Below, piece by piece: positions 21,138-29,738 of a DNA stretch of 64,000 nt (within the stretch, counting starts at the first letter, position 1; every line of letters begins with the position of its first letter). The notes under the pieces were generated by a model. The model worked only from the letters and a program-made list of their open reading frames with translations. It was not told the DNA's origin and ran no database searches. The stretch covers positions 1,984,001 to 2,048,000 of the forward strand of contig NZ_CP083950.1 of NCBI RefSeq assembly GCF_006439395.2, read 5' to 3'. The DNA comes from Mesorhizobium sp. B4-1-4 (GTDB taxonomy: Bacteria; Pseudomonadota; Alphaproteobacteria; Rhizobiales; Rhizobiaceae). A program made the translations under genes and the position numbers.

Positions 21138-22315
21138 TTATTCCTTGATGGTGACGACGATGCCGGCACCGACGGTGCGGCCGCCTTCACGGATGGCGAA
21201 GCGCAGCTTCTCTTCCATGGCGATCGGCACGATCAGCTCGACATCGACCGTGATGTTGTCGCCGGGCATCACCATCTCGGTGCCGGCCGGCAGCGACACG
21301 ATGCCGGTCACGTCGGTCGTGCGGAAGTAGAACTGCGGACGGTAGTTGGTGAAGAACGGCGTGTGACGGCCACCCTCGTCCTTGGTCAGGATGTAGGCTT
21401 CGGCCACGAACTTCTTGTGCGGCTTCACCGTGCCGGGCTTGGCCAGAACCTGGCCGCGCTCGACGCCTTCACGGTCAACGCCGCGCAGCAGCGCGCCGAT
21501 GTTGTCGCCGGCCTGGCCCTGGTCGAGCAGCTTGCGGAACATCTCGACGCCCGTGCAGGTCGTCTTGGTCGTCGGACGGATGCCGATGATTTCGAGTTCC
21601 TCGCCGACCTTGACCACGCCGCGCTCGACGCGGCCGGTGACGACCGTGCCGCGGCCCGAGATCGAGAACACGTCCTCGATCGGCATCAGGAACGGCTTGT
21701 CGAGCGGACGGACCGGCGTCGGGATGTAGGCGTCGACCTGAGCCATCAGCTCGCGGATCGCGTCCTCGCCGATCGTCTTGTTCGAATCCTCGAGCGCGGC
21801 CAAGGCCGAACCCTTGACGATCGGAATGTCGTCGCCGGGGAATTCGTTCTTCGACAGCAGCTCGCGCACCTCGAGCTCGACCAGCTCCAGCAGCTCGCGC
21901 GTCATCGACCTGGTCGACCTTATTCAAAAAACACCACGATCGACGGCACGCCGACCTGGCGGGCGAGCAGGATGTGCTCGCGGGTCTGCGGCATCGGGCC
22001 GTCGGCGGCCGACACGACCAGGATCGCGCCGTCCATCTGCGCCGCACCGGTGATCATGTTCTTCACATAGTCGGCGTGGCCGGGGCAGTCGACGTGGGCG
22101 TAGTGACGGTTGGCCGTCTCGTATTCGACGTGAGCCGTCGAGATCGTGATGCCGCGCGCCTTCTCTTCCGGCGCCGCATCGATCTGGTCGTAGCGCTTGT
22201 ATTCGCCAAAATACTTCGTGATCGCCGCCGTCAGCGACGTCTTGCCATGGTCAACGTGACCAATCGTGCCGATGTTCACATGAGGCTTAGTGCGCTCGAA
22301 TTTACCTTTTGCCAT
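21138..22315 (-). pseudogene. tuf: Second elongation factor Tu gene, broken by two +1 insertions
   Basis: The first 130 codons (22315 down to about 21931) and the last 250 or so (about 21895 to 21138) match tuf1 nearly base for base. Between them are two extra bases. A5 has become A6 at 21926-21931, so frame 0 runs from VVF into a stop, and CTCGGCG has become CTCGCGCG near 21896. Net +2, so the frame is not restored and the product would be a 131-residue fragment. The gene has its own promoter and terminator. Either tuf2 is genuinely dead or these are sequencing/assembly errors at a near-perfect duplicate; the homopolymer change favours error. An intact tuf1 exists. Confidence 0.85.
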
Positions 22316-22364
22316 AGTCTCTTTCCTTGGACGGCCTGGACCTTCAGTTCAGTCGAATGCGGGG

Positions 22365-22393
22365 CGATTAGCGACAAAGGCCAAAAAACACAA
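22365..22393 (-). promoter_or_regulatory. Predicted promoter of the second tuf
   Basis: Minus strand -35 TTGTGT (22388-22393), 17-bp spacer, -10 TAATCG (22365-22370). It is about 50 bp upstream of the tuf2 ATG at 22315. Confidence 0.6.
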
Positions 22394-22607
22394 GCGTCTT
22401 TTGGCCGGTGCAGTCTCACTCGGTCCGAACCAGCGATCCGATTGCGGGGATATGACGCCGATATAGGAAGGTTCGGGACAAAATGAAATGGGCGCGGAGC
22501 CGACCGATCGAAGCCGGTATCGCGCTCTGTTCCCGCCAATCGCTGTCTGGTTCACGGCCAGTTGATGGCCCATTGCGGCCGCTGGCGAGGTCTGATTTCC
22601 TGACCGG

Positions 22608-23495
22608 ATGCATTTCCTTCCGACGACCGTTCGCGGCCCGCTTTTCATGATCGTCTCGACCGGATCGTATCTCGTCAACGATACGATGATGAAACTCGCG
22701 ACCACAGGTCTGCCCTCCTACGAAGTGCTGTTTCTGCGCGGCGCGGCCGCAACGCTCTGGGGCTTTCCGCTGCTGTTTCTGCTTGGCTACGGCAAACAGA
22801 TCCCCCTGATCTTCGACGGCCAAGTGCTGCGCAGGAACCTGCTCGAACTGGCGGCGATCCTTTGCTATGTCGTGGCGCTCGCTAACATGCAGATCGCGGA
22901 TTCCACCGCGCTCGGACAGATCACGCCGCTGCTGATGCTGGTCGGCTCCTCGATCCTGTTCGGCGAGCGCATCGGCGGCCAACGCATGGCGCTGATCGGG
23001 CTCGGCTTCATCGGCGCATTGATGGTGGCGCAGCCGACCATGCAGGGCATTTCGGTCTACGCCCTGCTTGCGCTCGGCAATGCGGCACTGGCAGCCGCGC
23101 GCGACCTTGCCGGCAGGCGCGTTTCGGCCGAGGTGCCGGGAATGATCGTGGCGATTTCCGCCGTCGTGGTGGTGCTGATCGGCTCGGGTGCGGCACATCT
23201 GGTTTCGGAGCGCTGGGTGGCGCCCGAGACGCATCACCTGCTGCTGATGGCCGGCGCCGGATTTTTCCTGATCTTCGGCCATTTCTTCATCTTCATGGCC
23301 TACCGCATCGGACCGACCAGCGCCGTGGCGCCGTTTTACTACTGCTTCACCGTCTGGGCGGTCATTTCTGGCCTGCTCGTATTTGGACAATTTCCCAATG
23401 CGCTGGCCGTCTGCGGGATCCTGCTTGTCGTCGCCAGCGGGCTCGCCATCGTATCGCTCGACGAACGCAAGCGCCGGCTCGCCTTGGTCGCTTGA
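22608..23495 (+). CDS. EamA/DMT-superfamily transporter
   Basis: A 295-residue inner-membrane protein with about ten hydrophobic helices arranged as two EamA repeats. Examples are LLELAAILCYVVALANMQIA and LLMAGAGFFLIFGHFFIFMA. The ALGQITPLLMLVGSSILFGE segment is the typical end of the first EamA repeat, and its counterpart falls in the second half. DMT proteins export metabolites, amino acids or drugs; the substrate cannot be inferred. It is divergent from tuf2 (about 290 bp) and convergent with the GlsB-like gene. Confidence 0.85.
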   Translation: MHFLPTTVRGPLFMIVSTGSYLVNDTMMKLATTGLPSYEVLFLRGAAATLWGFPLLFLLGYGKQIPLIFDGQVLRRNLLELAAILCYVVALANMQIADSTALGQITPLLMLVGSSILFGERIGGQRMALIGLGFIGALMVAQPTMQGISVYALLALGNAALAAARDLAGRRVSAEVPGMIVAISAVVVVLIGSGAAHLVSERWVAPETHHLLLMAGAGFFLIFGHFFIFMAYRIGPTSAVAPFYYCFTVWAVISGLLVFGQFPNALAVCGILLVVASGLAIVSLDERKRRLALVA

Positions 23496-23517
23496 GTCAA
23501 TACGCAGACCGGCCGGC

Positions 23518-23545
23518 GGATGGAGCCGCAAACACGACTCCATCC
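23518..23545. terminator. Hairpin between two convergent genes
   Basis: A perfect 8-bp stem GGATGGAG / CTCCATCC with a 12-nt loop lies between the ends of the DMT transporter and the GlsB-like gene. It lacks a T-run, so it may act as a Rho-dependent or bidirectional stop rather than a classic terminator. Confidence 0.4.
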
Positions 23546-23580
23546 CACGCCCGCAGATGGCAGACGAAGAGCCGACGCGT

Positions 23581-23838
23581 CTAGATGGTGCGCTTGCCGC
23601 TGAACTGGTGATACGCCCACAGCACGACGACGGCGCCGACCACCGCAACGATCAGGCTCCAGATGTTGAGGCCGGTGACCCCCGATGCACCGAAAGCACT
23701 GAAGATCAGGCCGCCGACAACGGCACCGACGATGCCGAGCACGATGTCCATAATCAGGCCCTGGCCGGTCTTGTTGACGATCTTGCTGCCGATGAAGCCG
23801 GCGATCACGCCGAGAATGATCCAGCTGATGATACCCAT
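23581..23838 (-). CDS. GlsB/YeaQ/YmgE family membrane protein (transglycosylase-associated)
   Basis: An 85-residue protein starting MGIISWIILGVIAGFIGSKI. The ATG at 23838 follows GGAGAGG; a longer frame to 23862 is not needed. It has three hydrophobic segments, typical GxxxG-rich helices (LGIVGAVVGGLIF) and a KRTI end. Members of this family are small inner-membrane proteins induced by stress. Despite the name, they are not known glycosylases. It stands alone between DMT and the broken YidB gene. Confidence 0.85.
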   Translation of the reverse strand: MGIISWIILGVIAGFIGSKIVNKTGQGLIMDIVLGIVGAVVGGLIFSAFGASGVTGLNIWSLIVAVVGAVVVLWAYHQFSGKRTI

Positions 23839-23968
23839 TTTTTCCTCTCCATCCCCTGCCAACCCGACATTTTCATATGATTGTCAAAAGCTCAAGCCAG
23901 CTTGAAATTCTGCCTGCATGCGTCATTGTTGGAGATGGGCCGGGCTTGGTTGAGATGGAGGATCCACT

Positions 23969-24320
23969 ATGGGACTTTTCGACAACGCCGTTCCCGGCGG
24001 CAACATCACCAAACCGCTGATGATCGCGCTCGGCGCGCTGCTGGTCGGCAAGATGCTGAGCGGCAGAAGCGCCGACCAGCCGGCCATGGCAATGTCGCCG
24101 ATTCCTGGGTCGGCACCGGGCAGAACCAGTCGATCAACGCCAATGATCTGGGTGCAGCACTCGGGCCGCAGGTCATCCATGAGATCGCGCAGCGCACCGG
24201 CATGGACGAGCAGGAACTGCTCAAGCAGCTTTCCACCGCCTGCCCGGCATCGTCGACAGACTGACGCCAAACGGTCAGGTGCCGCCGCAACACCAGGTGG
24301 CCTCCGCGTTCAACAGTTAA
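23969..24320 (+). pseudogene. YidB-like (DUF937) gene, twice frameshifted
   Basis: The frame opens MGLFDNAVPGGNITKPLMIA with LGALLVGKMLSG, a YidB-type N-terminus, then shifts. The C-terminal domain NVADSWVGTGQNQSINANDL appears in the next frame from about 24080. A second shift near 24240 restores LPGIVDRLTPNGQVPPQHQV and the stop at 24318-24320. Each change looks like loss of one base (CAGG to CAG, CCC to CC). The Gly-rich linker usual in this family also seems missing. The gene would not make a full YidB-like protein unless the sequence is in error. Confidence 0.7.
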
Positions 24321-24394
24321 CGCACGCATGCCCTGAAGCGCTGCGCGCTTTGCCGTGCAGCGTTGGGGTCTAGCGATGATAGAGGAAGAGAATC

Positions 24395-24468
24395 TGGAGC
24401 GGGTAGCGGGAATCGAACCCGCATATTCAGCTTGGAAGGCTGCTGCTCTACCACTGAGCTATACCCGC
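24395..24468 (-). tRNA. tRNA-Gly (anticodon TCC)
   Basis: 74 nt with encoded CCA on the minus strand. The acceptor GCGGGTA pairs with TACCCGC, the D-arm is TAGCTCAGTGGTAGAGC, the anticodon loop is CTTCCAA and the T-arm GGTTCGATTCC. Confidence 0.96.
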
Positions 24469-24559
24469 GCCTTGCACTGAAGTACCGGATTCACCCGAAA
24501 AGCGCCATGCGCTTTTCGCCTCCGATGCTTTTCTCGTTTCAGGGCTTCCGGGCCGGCAG

Positions 24560-24644
24560 TGGTGGAGAGGGTTGGATTCGAACCAACGTAGGCTAAGCCA
24601 ACGGATTTACAGTCCGTCCCCTTTAACCACTCGGGCACCTCTCC
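24560..24644 (-). tRNA. tRNA-Tyr (anticodon GTA)
   Basis: 85 nt with a class II long variable arm and encoded CCA. The acceptor GGAGAGG pairs with CCTCTCC, the anticodon loop is CTGTAAA and the T-arm GGTTCGAATCC. It lies 91 bp upstream of tRNA-Gly on the same strand, so the two are probably one transcript. Confidence 0.96.
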
Positions 24645-24727
24645 AGTCTGCCGCCGGAGCCATGCAACGAGGCATTCACGCCGATCCGGATCCGAGATAG
24701 ATGTCCTCTCCGAAATCAGCGAAGCGC

Positions 24728-24756
24728 CTTATGGCGGCAAGGCCAGTGGGTGTCAA
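24728..24756 (-). promoter_or_regulatory. Predicted promoter of the tRNA-Tyr/tRNA-Gly unit
   Basis: Minus strand -35 TTGACA (24751-24756), a 17-bp spacer, -10 CATAAG (24728-24733), about 83 bp upstream of tRNA-Tyr. A near-consensus -35 and ideal spacing. Confidence 0.68.
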
Positions 24757-24844
24757 CCGCGCTGGTAGGGTTTTTCGATGTTGTTCGCCGGCTGCGGCGA
24801 CGGGCCATATCCCTGGCCGCGGGACCCAGCTATAGAAGCCAGCC

Positions 24845-25693
24845 ATGAACAACAAGACCAACACCCCGAAAGACACCCACTACGCCAAACTGCGCCGCGC
24901 CCATCGCGACGAGAAAAGCGGCGGCGCGCCGGCATTCAGGCCGCGCCTGCCCGTTCCGCCGGGCGAGAATGCCGCCGACGGCCTGGTGCGACTTTATGGC
25001 CTGCACACGGTGCGTGCCGCGATCGACAATCCGCGCCGCAAGATCCGGAAAATGCTGGTGACGCGCAATGCGGCCGAGCGTCTTGACATAGCCGACCTCG
25101 CCGCCCTGTCCTTCAAGGCGGAACTGGTCGAACCCAGGGACATCGACAAGATCACCGGATCGGATGCGGTGCACCAGGGCGTGCTGATCGAGGCGGAGCC
25201 GCTGAAGCCCAAGCGCCTCGATGCGCTCGGCGACACAAGGCTGGTGCTGGTGCTCGACCAGGTCACCGACCCGCACAATGTCGGTGCCATCCTGCGCTCG
25301 GCGGTCGCCTTCGGCGCCGGCGCGCTGATCACCACCGCGCGTCACAGCCCGCAGGAATCAGGCGTGCTGGCGAAATCCGCCTCCGGCGCGCTGGAACATA
25401 TCGACCAGATCGAAGTGAAGAATCTCGCCGACGCGCTCGGGCAATTGCACGAGGCCGGCTTTCAGACGATCGGTCTTGATTCGGATGGGCCGGCGGAACT
25501 CGAAATCAGCTTTGCCGGCGAGAAGATAGCGCTGGTGCTCGGCGCAGAGGGCAAGGGCTTGCGCCAGAAGACGCGCGAGACCGTGACGACGCTGGCGCGG
25601 CTCGACATGCCCGGCGCCATCCGCTCGCTCAATGTGTCGAACGCGGCGGCGGTCAGTCTCTACGCCGCGCGGGCATTTTTGAAGCGCGGCTGA
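24845..25693 (+). CDS. rlmB: 23S rRNA 2'-O-methyltransferase, TrmH/SpoU family (RlmB-like)
   Basis: A 282-residue SpoU-family protein. An N-terminal basic tail precedes the substrate-binding domain (RLYGLHTVRAAI). The knotted SAM domain has motif 1 LDQVTDPHNVGAILRSA (about 137-153), motif 2 LGAEGKGLRQ (about 225) and motif 3 LDMPGAIRSLNVSNAAAVSL. RlmB modifies G2251 of 23S rRNA. The start at 24845 has a weak ribosome site. The gene is divergent from the tRNA-Tyr/Gly unit. Other TrmH paralogues are the main alternative name. Confidence 0.85.
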   Translation: MNNKTNTPKDTHYAKLRRAHRDEKSGGAPAFRPRLPVPPGENAADGLVRLYGLHTVRAAIDNPRRKIRKMLVTRNAAERLDIADLAALSFKAELVEPRDIDKITGSDAVHQGVLIEAEPLKPKRLDALGDTRLVLVLDQVTDPHNVGAILRSAVAFGAGALITTARHSPQESGVLAKSASGALEHIDQIEVKNLADALGQLHEAGFQTIGLDSDGPAELEISFAGEKIALVLGAEGKGLRQKTRETVTTLARLDMPGAIRSLNVSNAAAVSLYAARAFLKRG

Positions 25694-25738
25694 TCCGGAA
25701 ACGGCAGAGCCGCCTGCCGGGAAGGTCACGAAACGAGA

Positions 25739-25771
25739 AACGGGTTTCGACGACATCAGCCGAAACCCGTT
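25739..25771. terminator. Bidirectional terminator between rlmB and glxR
   Basis: An 11-bp stem AACGGGTTTCG / CGAAACCCGTT with an 11-nt loop, followed by CTT on the plus strand, lies between two convergent genes. It could end both transcripts. Confidence 0.65.
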
Positions 25772-25824
25772 CTTGGTAGGGCAAGAAGTGGCGGCTTGGG
25801 AACGTTATACCGCCGCCTCCGGAC

Positions 25825-26742
25825 CTATGCCGCTTTGCCTTCGAGTCCGGCTGCCTCACTGCCGACCTCGAAATTGGCCATCCGCTCCAGCGCCCGGACC
25901 AGGGCCGAGTGATCCTCCTTGGCACCACCATTGGCCGCGCAGGAATTGAACAGTTGCTGGGTGGTCGAGGTGTTGGGCAGCGACACGCCGAGCGCCTTGG
26001 CGCCCTCCAGTGCCAGGTTCAGATCCTTCTGGTGCAGTTCGATGCGGAAGCCCGGCGCGAAAGTGCGCTTGACCATGCGCTCGCCATGCACTTCGAGGAT
26101 GCGCGAGGCCGCCAGCCCGCCCATCAAGGCTTGCCTGACCTTTGCCGGATCGGCGCCGGCTTTCGACGCGAAAACAAGCGCTTCGGCGACGGCTTCAATC
26201 GTCAGCGCGACGACGATCTGGTTGGCGACCTTGGTGGTCTGGCCGACGCCGTTCGGTCCGACCAGCGTGATGTTCTTGCCCATCTTCTCGAACACGGGCC
26301 TGGCGCGTTCAAATGCCTTTTCCTCGCCGCCGACCATGATGGTGAGCGACGCCGCCTTGGCGCCGACCTCGCCGCCCGAAACCGGCGCGTCGAGATAGTC
26401 GCAGCCGAGGTTGTTGATCTTCCCAGCGAATATTTTGGTCTCGATCGGCGAGATCGAGCTCATGTCGATCACCAGCTTGCCCTTGGTCAGGCCTGACGCA
26501 ACGCCGTTCTCGCCGAACAGCACATCGGCCACCTGCGGCGTGTCGGGCACCATGGTAATGATGATGTCGGCAGCCTCGGCCACGGCGGCATGGCCGGTGA
26601 CGGTTTTCAGGCCTTTGGCCACGAGATCCGCCGATGGCTTGGAGCGGTGGTCGCTCGCGATGACCTTGTAGCCGGCGTCGAGCAGATGCCCTGCCATCGG
26701 CGCACCCATGATGCCGAGGCCGATGAAGCCGATGGTTTCCAT
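25825..26742 (-). CDS. glxR: 2-hydroxy-3-oxopropionate (tartronate semialdehyde) reductase
   Basis: A 305-residue beta-hydroxyacid dehydrogenase reducing tartronate semialdehyde to D-glycerate. It has the Rossmann motif GFIGLGIMGAPMAGHL (about 5-20), the substrate-binding DAPVSGGEVGA (about 118-128) and catalytic Lys171 in GQTTKVANQ. The C-terminal helical domain is complete. It is the third gene of the gcl-hyi-glxR pathway block, 193 bp after hyi, and that gap carries a RIME-like repeat. The neighbours make the glyoxylate role far more likely than 3-hydroxyisobutyrate dehydrogenase. Confidence 0.92.
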   Translation of the reverse strand: METIGFIGLGIMGAPMAGHLLDAGYKVIASDHRSKPSADLVAKGLKTVTGHAAVAEAADIIITMVPDTPQVADVLFGENGVASGLTKGKLVIDMSSISPIETKIFAGKINNLGCDYLDAPVSGGEVGAKAASLTIMVGGEEKAFERARPVFEKMGKNITLVGPNGVGQTTKVANQIVVALTIEAVAEALVFASKAGADPAKVRQALMGGLAASRILEVHGERMVKRTFAPGFRIELHQKDLNLALEGAKALGVSLPNTSTTQQLFNSCAANGGAKEDHSALVRALERMANFEVGSEAAGLEGKAA

Positions 26743-26786
26743 TGATTTTCTCCTGAAGGTCTCTGTTCAAATGTATCGAAGGTCGG

Positions 26787-26914
26787 CGCTGCCCCTCATC
26801 CGCCTGCCGGCACCTTCTCCCCGTGAAAAGACGGGGAGAAGGGACAAAGCTCCAGCGCTGGCGGCCCCCTCTCCCCGTTCTTCACGGGGAGAGGATAAGG
26901 GTGAGGGGCAGCGC
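26787..26914. repeat. RIME-like palindromic intergenic element
   Basis: Outer arms GCGCTGCCCCTCA (26787-26799) and TGAGGGGCAGCGC (26902-26914) enclose two hairpins: CTTCTCCCCGT with ACGGGGAGAAG, and CTCTCCCCGT with ACGGGGAGAG. The organisation is that of rhizobial intergenic mosaic elements. It sits between hyi and glxR within one operon, so it would be transcribed and fold. Confidence 0.75.
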
Positions 26915-26935
26915 CAGCCGTGGTTGGAAATCCGC

Positions 26936-27733
26936 CTAAGCCGCAGCGCTCCCCTGCCCGGCGAACTCGCTGAACCAGCCTAATCCGGCCTCCGTGCCGG
27001 CCTTCGGCTTGTATTCGGCGCCGATCCAGCCGGAATAGCCGAGGCGGTCGATGTGCTCGTAGAGGAAGGGATAGTTGATCTCGCCCGTCCCCGGCTCGTG
27101 ACGGCCGGGATTGTCCGCAAGCTGGATATGCGCGATGCGGCCGAGGTTTGCCTCGATTTTCCGGGCGAGATCCCCCTCCATGATCTGCATGTGATAGATG
27201 TCGTATTGCAGGAACAGGTTTTTTGAGCCGACACGATCGATGAACGCCAGCGCCTGCTCCGAATAGTTCAGGAAGAAGCCTGGAATGTCGCGCGTGTTGA
27301 TCGGCTCGATCAGCAGCCTGATGCCGGCCTGCTCCAATTTCTCCGCCGCGAAGGCGAGGTTTTCGGCAAAGACGTCTTCCAGCACCTTGCGGTCGACACC
27401 GGCCGGCGCGATGCCGGCCAGGCAATTAACCTGCTCGCAGCCGAGCGCCTGCGCATAGGTGATCGCCTTGGCGATGCCCTGGCGAAATTCCGGCACACGG
27501 TCCGGCAGCACGGCGATACCGCGCTCGCCCTTGCCCCAGTCGCCGGCCGGCAGGTTGAACAGAACCTGCGTCAGGCCGTTCTTCTTCAGCCTCGCGGCCA
27601 CCACATCAGGCGCATGATCATAGGGGCCGATATATTCGACGCCCTTGAAGCCCGCGCGGGCGGCTGCGTCAAAACGGTCGAGGAAATCGTGCTCGCCAAA
27701 GAGCATCGACAGATTGGCTGAAAAACGCGGCAT
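26936..27733 (-). CDS. hyi: Hydroxypyruvate isomerase
   Basis: A 265-residue TIM-barrel sugar isomerase. It starts MPRFSANLSMLFGEHDFLDR and shows VEYIGPYDH, the metal-site glutamate in LLIEPINTRDIPGFF, and FLQYDIYHMQIMEGDL, then the HIQLADNPGRHEPGTGEINY signature. It interconverts hydroxypyruvate and tartronate semialdehyde. It begins 9 bp after the gcl stop, so it is coupled to gcl. The length and signature match the Hyi/OtnI family; with gcl next door, Hyi is the better name. Confidence 0.92.
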   Translation of the reverse strand: MPRFSANLSMLFGEHDFLDRFDAAARAGFKGVEYIGPYDHAPDVVAARLKKNGLTQVLFNLPAGDWGKGERGIAVLPDRVPEFRQGIAKAITYAQALGCEQVNCLAGIAPAGVDRKVLEDVFAENLAFAAEKLEQAGIRLLIEPINTRDIPGFFLNYSEQALAFIDRVGSKNLFLQYDIYHMQIMEGDLARKIEANLGRIAHIQLADNPGRHEPGTGEINYPFLYEHIDRLGYSGWIGAEYKPKAGTEAGLGWFSEFAGQGSAAA

Positions 27734-27742
27734 TCTTCTCTC

Positions 27743-29524
27743 CTAATCCAACATGACGATCGCAGTCGGCGCGTCTTCCTGACGTTCGGCAAGGTCCTCG
27801 AATTCGGTGATCTTGTCGATCTCGGTGCCCATCGAGATGTTGGTGACGCGCTCCAGGATGAATTCGAGCACGACCGGGACCCGGTGTTCCTTCATCAGCC
27901 GCTGCGCTTGCTTGAAGGCGGCGGCGAATTCCTCGGGCTTGCGCACCCTGACCGCCTTGCAGCCCATGGCCTCGGCAACGGCGACATGGTCAACGCCATA
28001 ACCGGCTTCGGGGTCGTCGGCGCGGTTGATGTTTTCGAAGGCAAGGCTGACCTCGTAGTCCATCGAGAAGCCGCGCTGCGCCTGGCGGATCAGGCCGAGA
28101 TAGGCGTTGTTCACGACGACGTGGATGTAAGGCAGTCTGTGCTGCGCGCCGACCGCCAGTTCCTCGATCATGAACTGGAAATCATAGTCGCCCGACAGGG
28201 CCACGATGGTGCGGTCCGGATCGGCGGCGCGAACGCCAAGTGCTGCCGGCAGCGTCCAGCCAAGCGGGCCGGCCTGGCCGCAATTGATCCAGTTGCGCGG
28301 CTTGTAGACATGCAGGAACTGCGCGCCGGCAATCTGCGACAGGCCGATCGTGGTGACGTAGGTGGCGTCGCGGCCGAACGCCTTGTTCATCTCCTCATAG
28401 ACACGCTGCGGCTTCAGCGGCACCTGTTCGAAATGGGTCTTGCGCTTCATCGTCTTCTTGCGGCCCTGGCACTCCCTCGCCCAGCCCGACCAGTCGCGCA
28501 ATTTGCCAGCCGTCTTCCACTCGGTGGCGACGTCGAGCAGCACCTTCAATGCGGCACCCGCATCCGAGACGACACCAAGATCCGGCGCGAAGACGCGGCC
28601 GATCTGCGTCGGCTCGATGTCGACATGGATGAATTTCTTGCCCTTGGTGTAGACGTCGACCGAGCCGGTGTGGCGGTTGGCCCAGCGGTTGCCGATGCCG
28701 AAGACGAAGTCGGCTTCCAGCATCGTCGCATTGCCGTAGCGGTGCGAGGTCTGCAGCCCGCACATCCCAGCCATTAGCCGGTGGTCGTCGGGGATCGCGC
28801 CCCAGCCCATCAGCGTCGGGATGACCGGCACGCCCGTGATTTCGGCGAATTCGATCAGCAGATCCGACGCATCGGCATTGATGATGCCGCCACCGGCGAC
28901 GATCAGCGGCTTTTCGGCGGCATTGAGCATGGTCAGCGCCTTTTCGGCCTGCGCGCGCGTCATCGCCGGTTTGAATGGCATCAGCGGCTCATAGGCCTCG
29001 ATGTCGAACTCGATCTCGGCCAGTTGGACGTCGACCGGCAGGTCGATCAGCACTGGGCCCGGCCGCGACGAGCGCATCAGGTGGAATGCCTTCTGCAGCG
29101 CCATCGGCACCAGATAGGGTTCCATGACTGTGACCGCCCATTTGGCGACAGGCGACGCGATCGCGGCGATGTCGACGGCCTGGAAATCCTCTTTGTTGAG
29201 CCGCGCACGCGGCGCCTGCCCGGTGATGCACAGGATCGGAATGGAATCGGCGGCAGCCGAATAGAGACCGGTGATCATGTCGGTGCCGGCGGGACCCGAG
29301 GTGCCGATGCACAGCCCGATATTGCCCGCCTTTGCGCGGGTGTAGCCTTCGGCCATGTGCGAGGCGCCCTCGACGTGACGGGCCAGGACATGGCGGATAG
29401 TGCCCCTCGCCTTCAGCGCCGAATAGAGCGGATTGATCGCCGCGCCCGGCACGCCGAAGGCGCAGGAGATGCCTTCTTTTTCGAGAACGAGAACCGCGGC
29501 ATCGACAGCGCGCATCCTGGCCAT
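27743..29524 (-). CDS. gcl: Glyoxylate carboligase (tartronate-semialdehyde synthase)
   Basis: A 593-residue ThDP- and FAD-dependent enzyme condensing two glyoxylates to tartronate semialdehyde and CO2. I chose [18 protein letters not shown] at 29524 (GGAGGG upstream), which gives the same 593-residue length as E. coli Gcl. Val51 in [14 protein letters not shown] replaces the catalytic Glu of other ThDP enzymes, the diagnostic Gcl feature. The ThDP-binding region [20 protein letters not shown] is in the C-terminal third. First gene of gcl-hyi-glxR and divergent from an IclR regulator. Confidence 0.95.
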   Translation of the reverse strand: MARMRAVDAAVLVLEKEGISCAFGVPGAAINPLYSALKARGTIRHVLARHVEGASHMAEGYTRAKAGNIGLCIGTSGPAGTDMITGLYSAAADSIPILCITGQAPRARLNKEDFQAVDIAAIASPVAKWAVTVMEPYLVPMALQKAFHLMRSSRPGPVLIDLPVDVQLAEIEFDIEAYEPLMPFKPAMTRAQAEKALTMLNAAEKPLIVAGGGIINADASDLLIEFAEITGVPVIPTLMGWGAIPDDHRLMAGMCGLQTSHRYGNATMLEADFVFGIGNRWANRHTGSVDVYTKGKKFIHVDIEPTQIGRVFAPDLGVVSDAGAALKVLLDVATEWKTAGKLRDWSGWARECQGRKKTMKRKTHFEQVPLKPQRVYEEMNKAFGRDATYVTTIGLSQIAGAQFLHVYKPRNWINCGQAGPLGWTLPAALGVRAADPDRTIVALSGDYDFQFMIEELAVGAQHRLPYIHVVVNNAYLGLIRQAQRGFSMDYEVSLAFENINRADDPEAGYGVDHVAVAEAMGCKAVRVRKPEEFAAAFKQAQRLMKEHRVPVVLEFILERVTNISMGTEIDKITEFEDLAERQEDAPTAIVMLD

Positions 29525-29586
29525 TTTCCGGCCCTCCACAGGGGTTGTCGTTGTTGGATTGACTAAGGATGTCAGCAAGCCGGCTA

Positions 29587-29704
29587 TTTTTCAATTTTTT
29601 CAGAATATTTTTTCATTTCTAGAAAACGGCCGCTATGCATTGATTTTATTTGCCTTCCGGTTTTTCAGGAATTTGCTCGCCGATAGCGGTGGAAAACTTT
29701 TTCA
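29587..29704. promoter_or_regulatory. Repeated TTTTTCA motifs between gcl and its divergent IclR gene
   Basis: The AT-rich 214-bp spacer (against a GC-rich background) has five copies of TTTTTCA on the plus strand, starting at 29587, 29596, 29609, 29661 and 29698, and a perfect 10-bp palindrome TTTCTAGAAA at 29616-29625. It is a probable regulatory region for both genes, with the IclR protein as the obvious candidate binder. Confidence 0.55.
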
Positions 29705-29738
29705 TTTCCTTGCTCGGCGAAATCGGTGACAATGTGCA

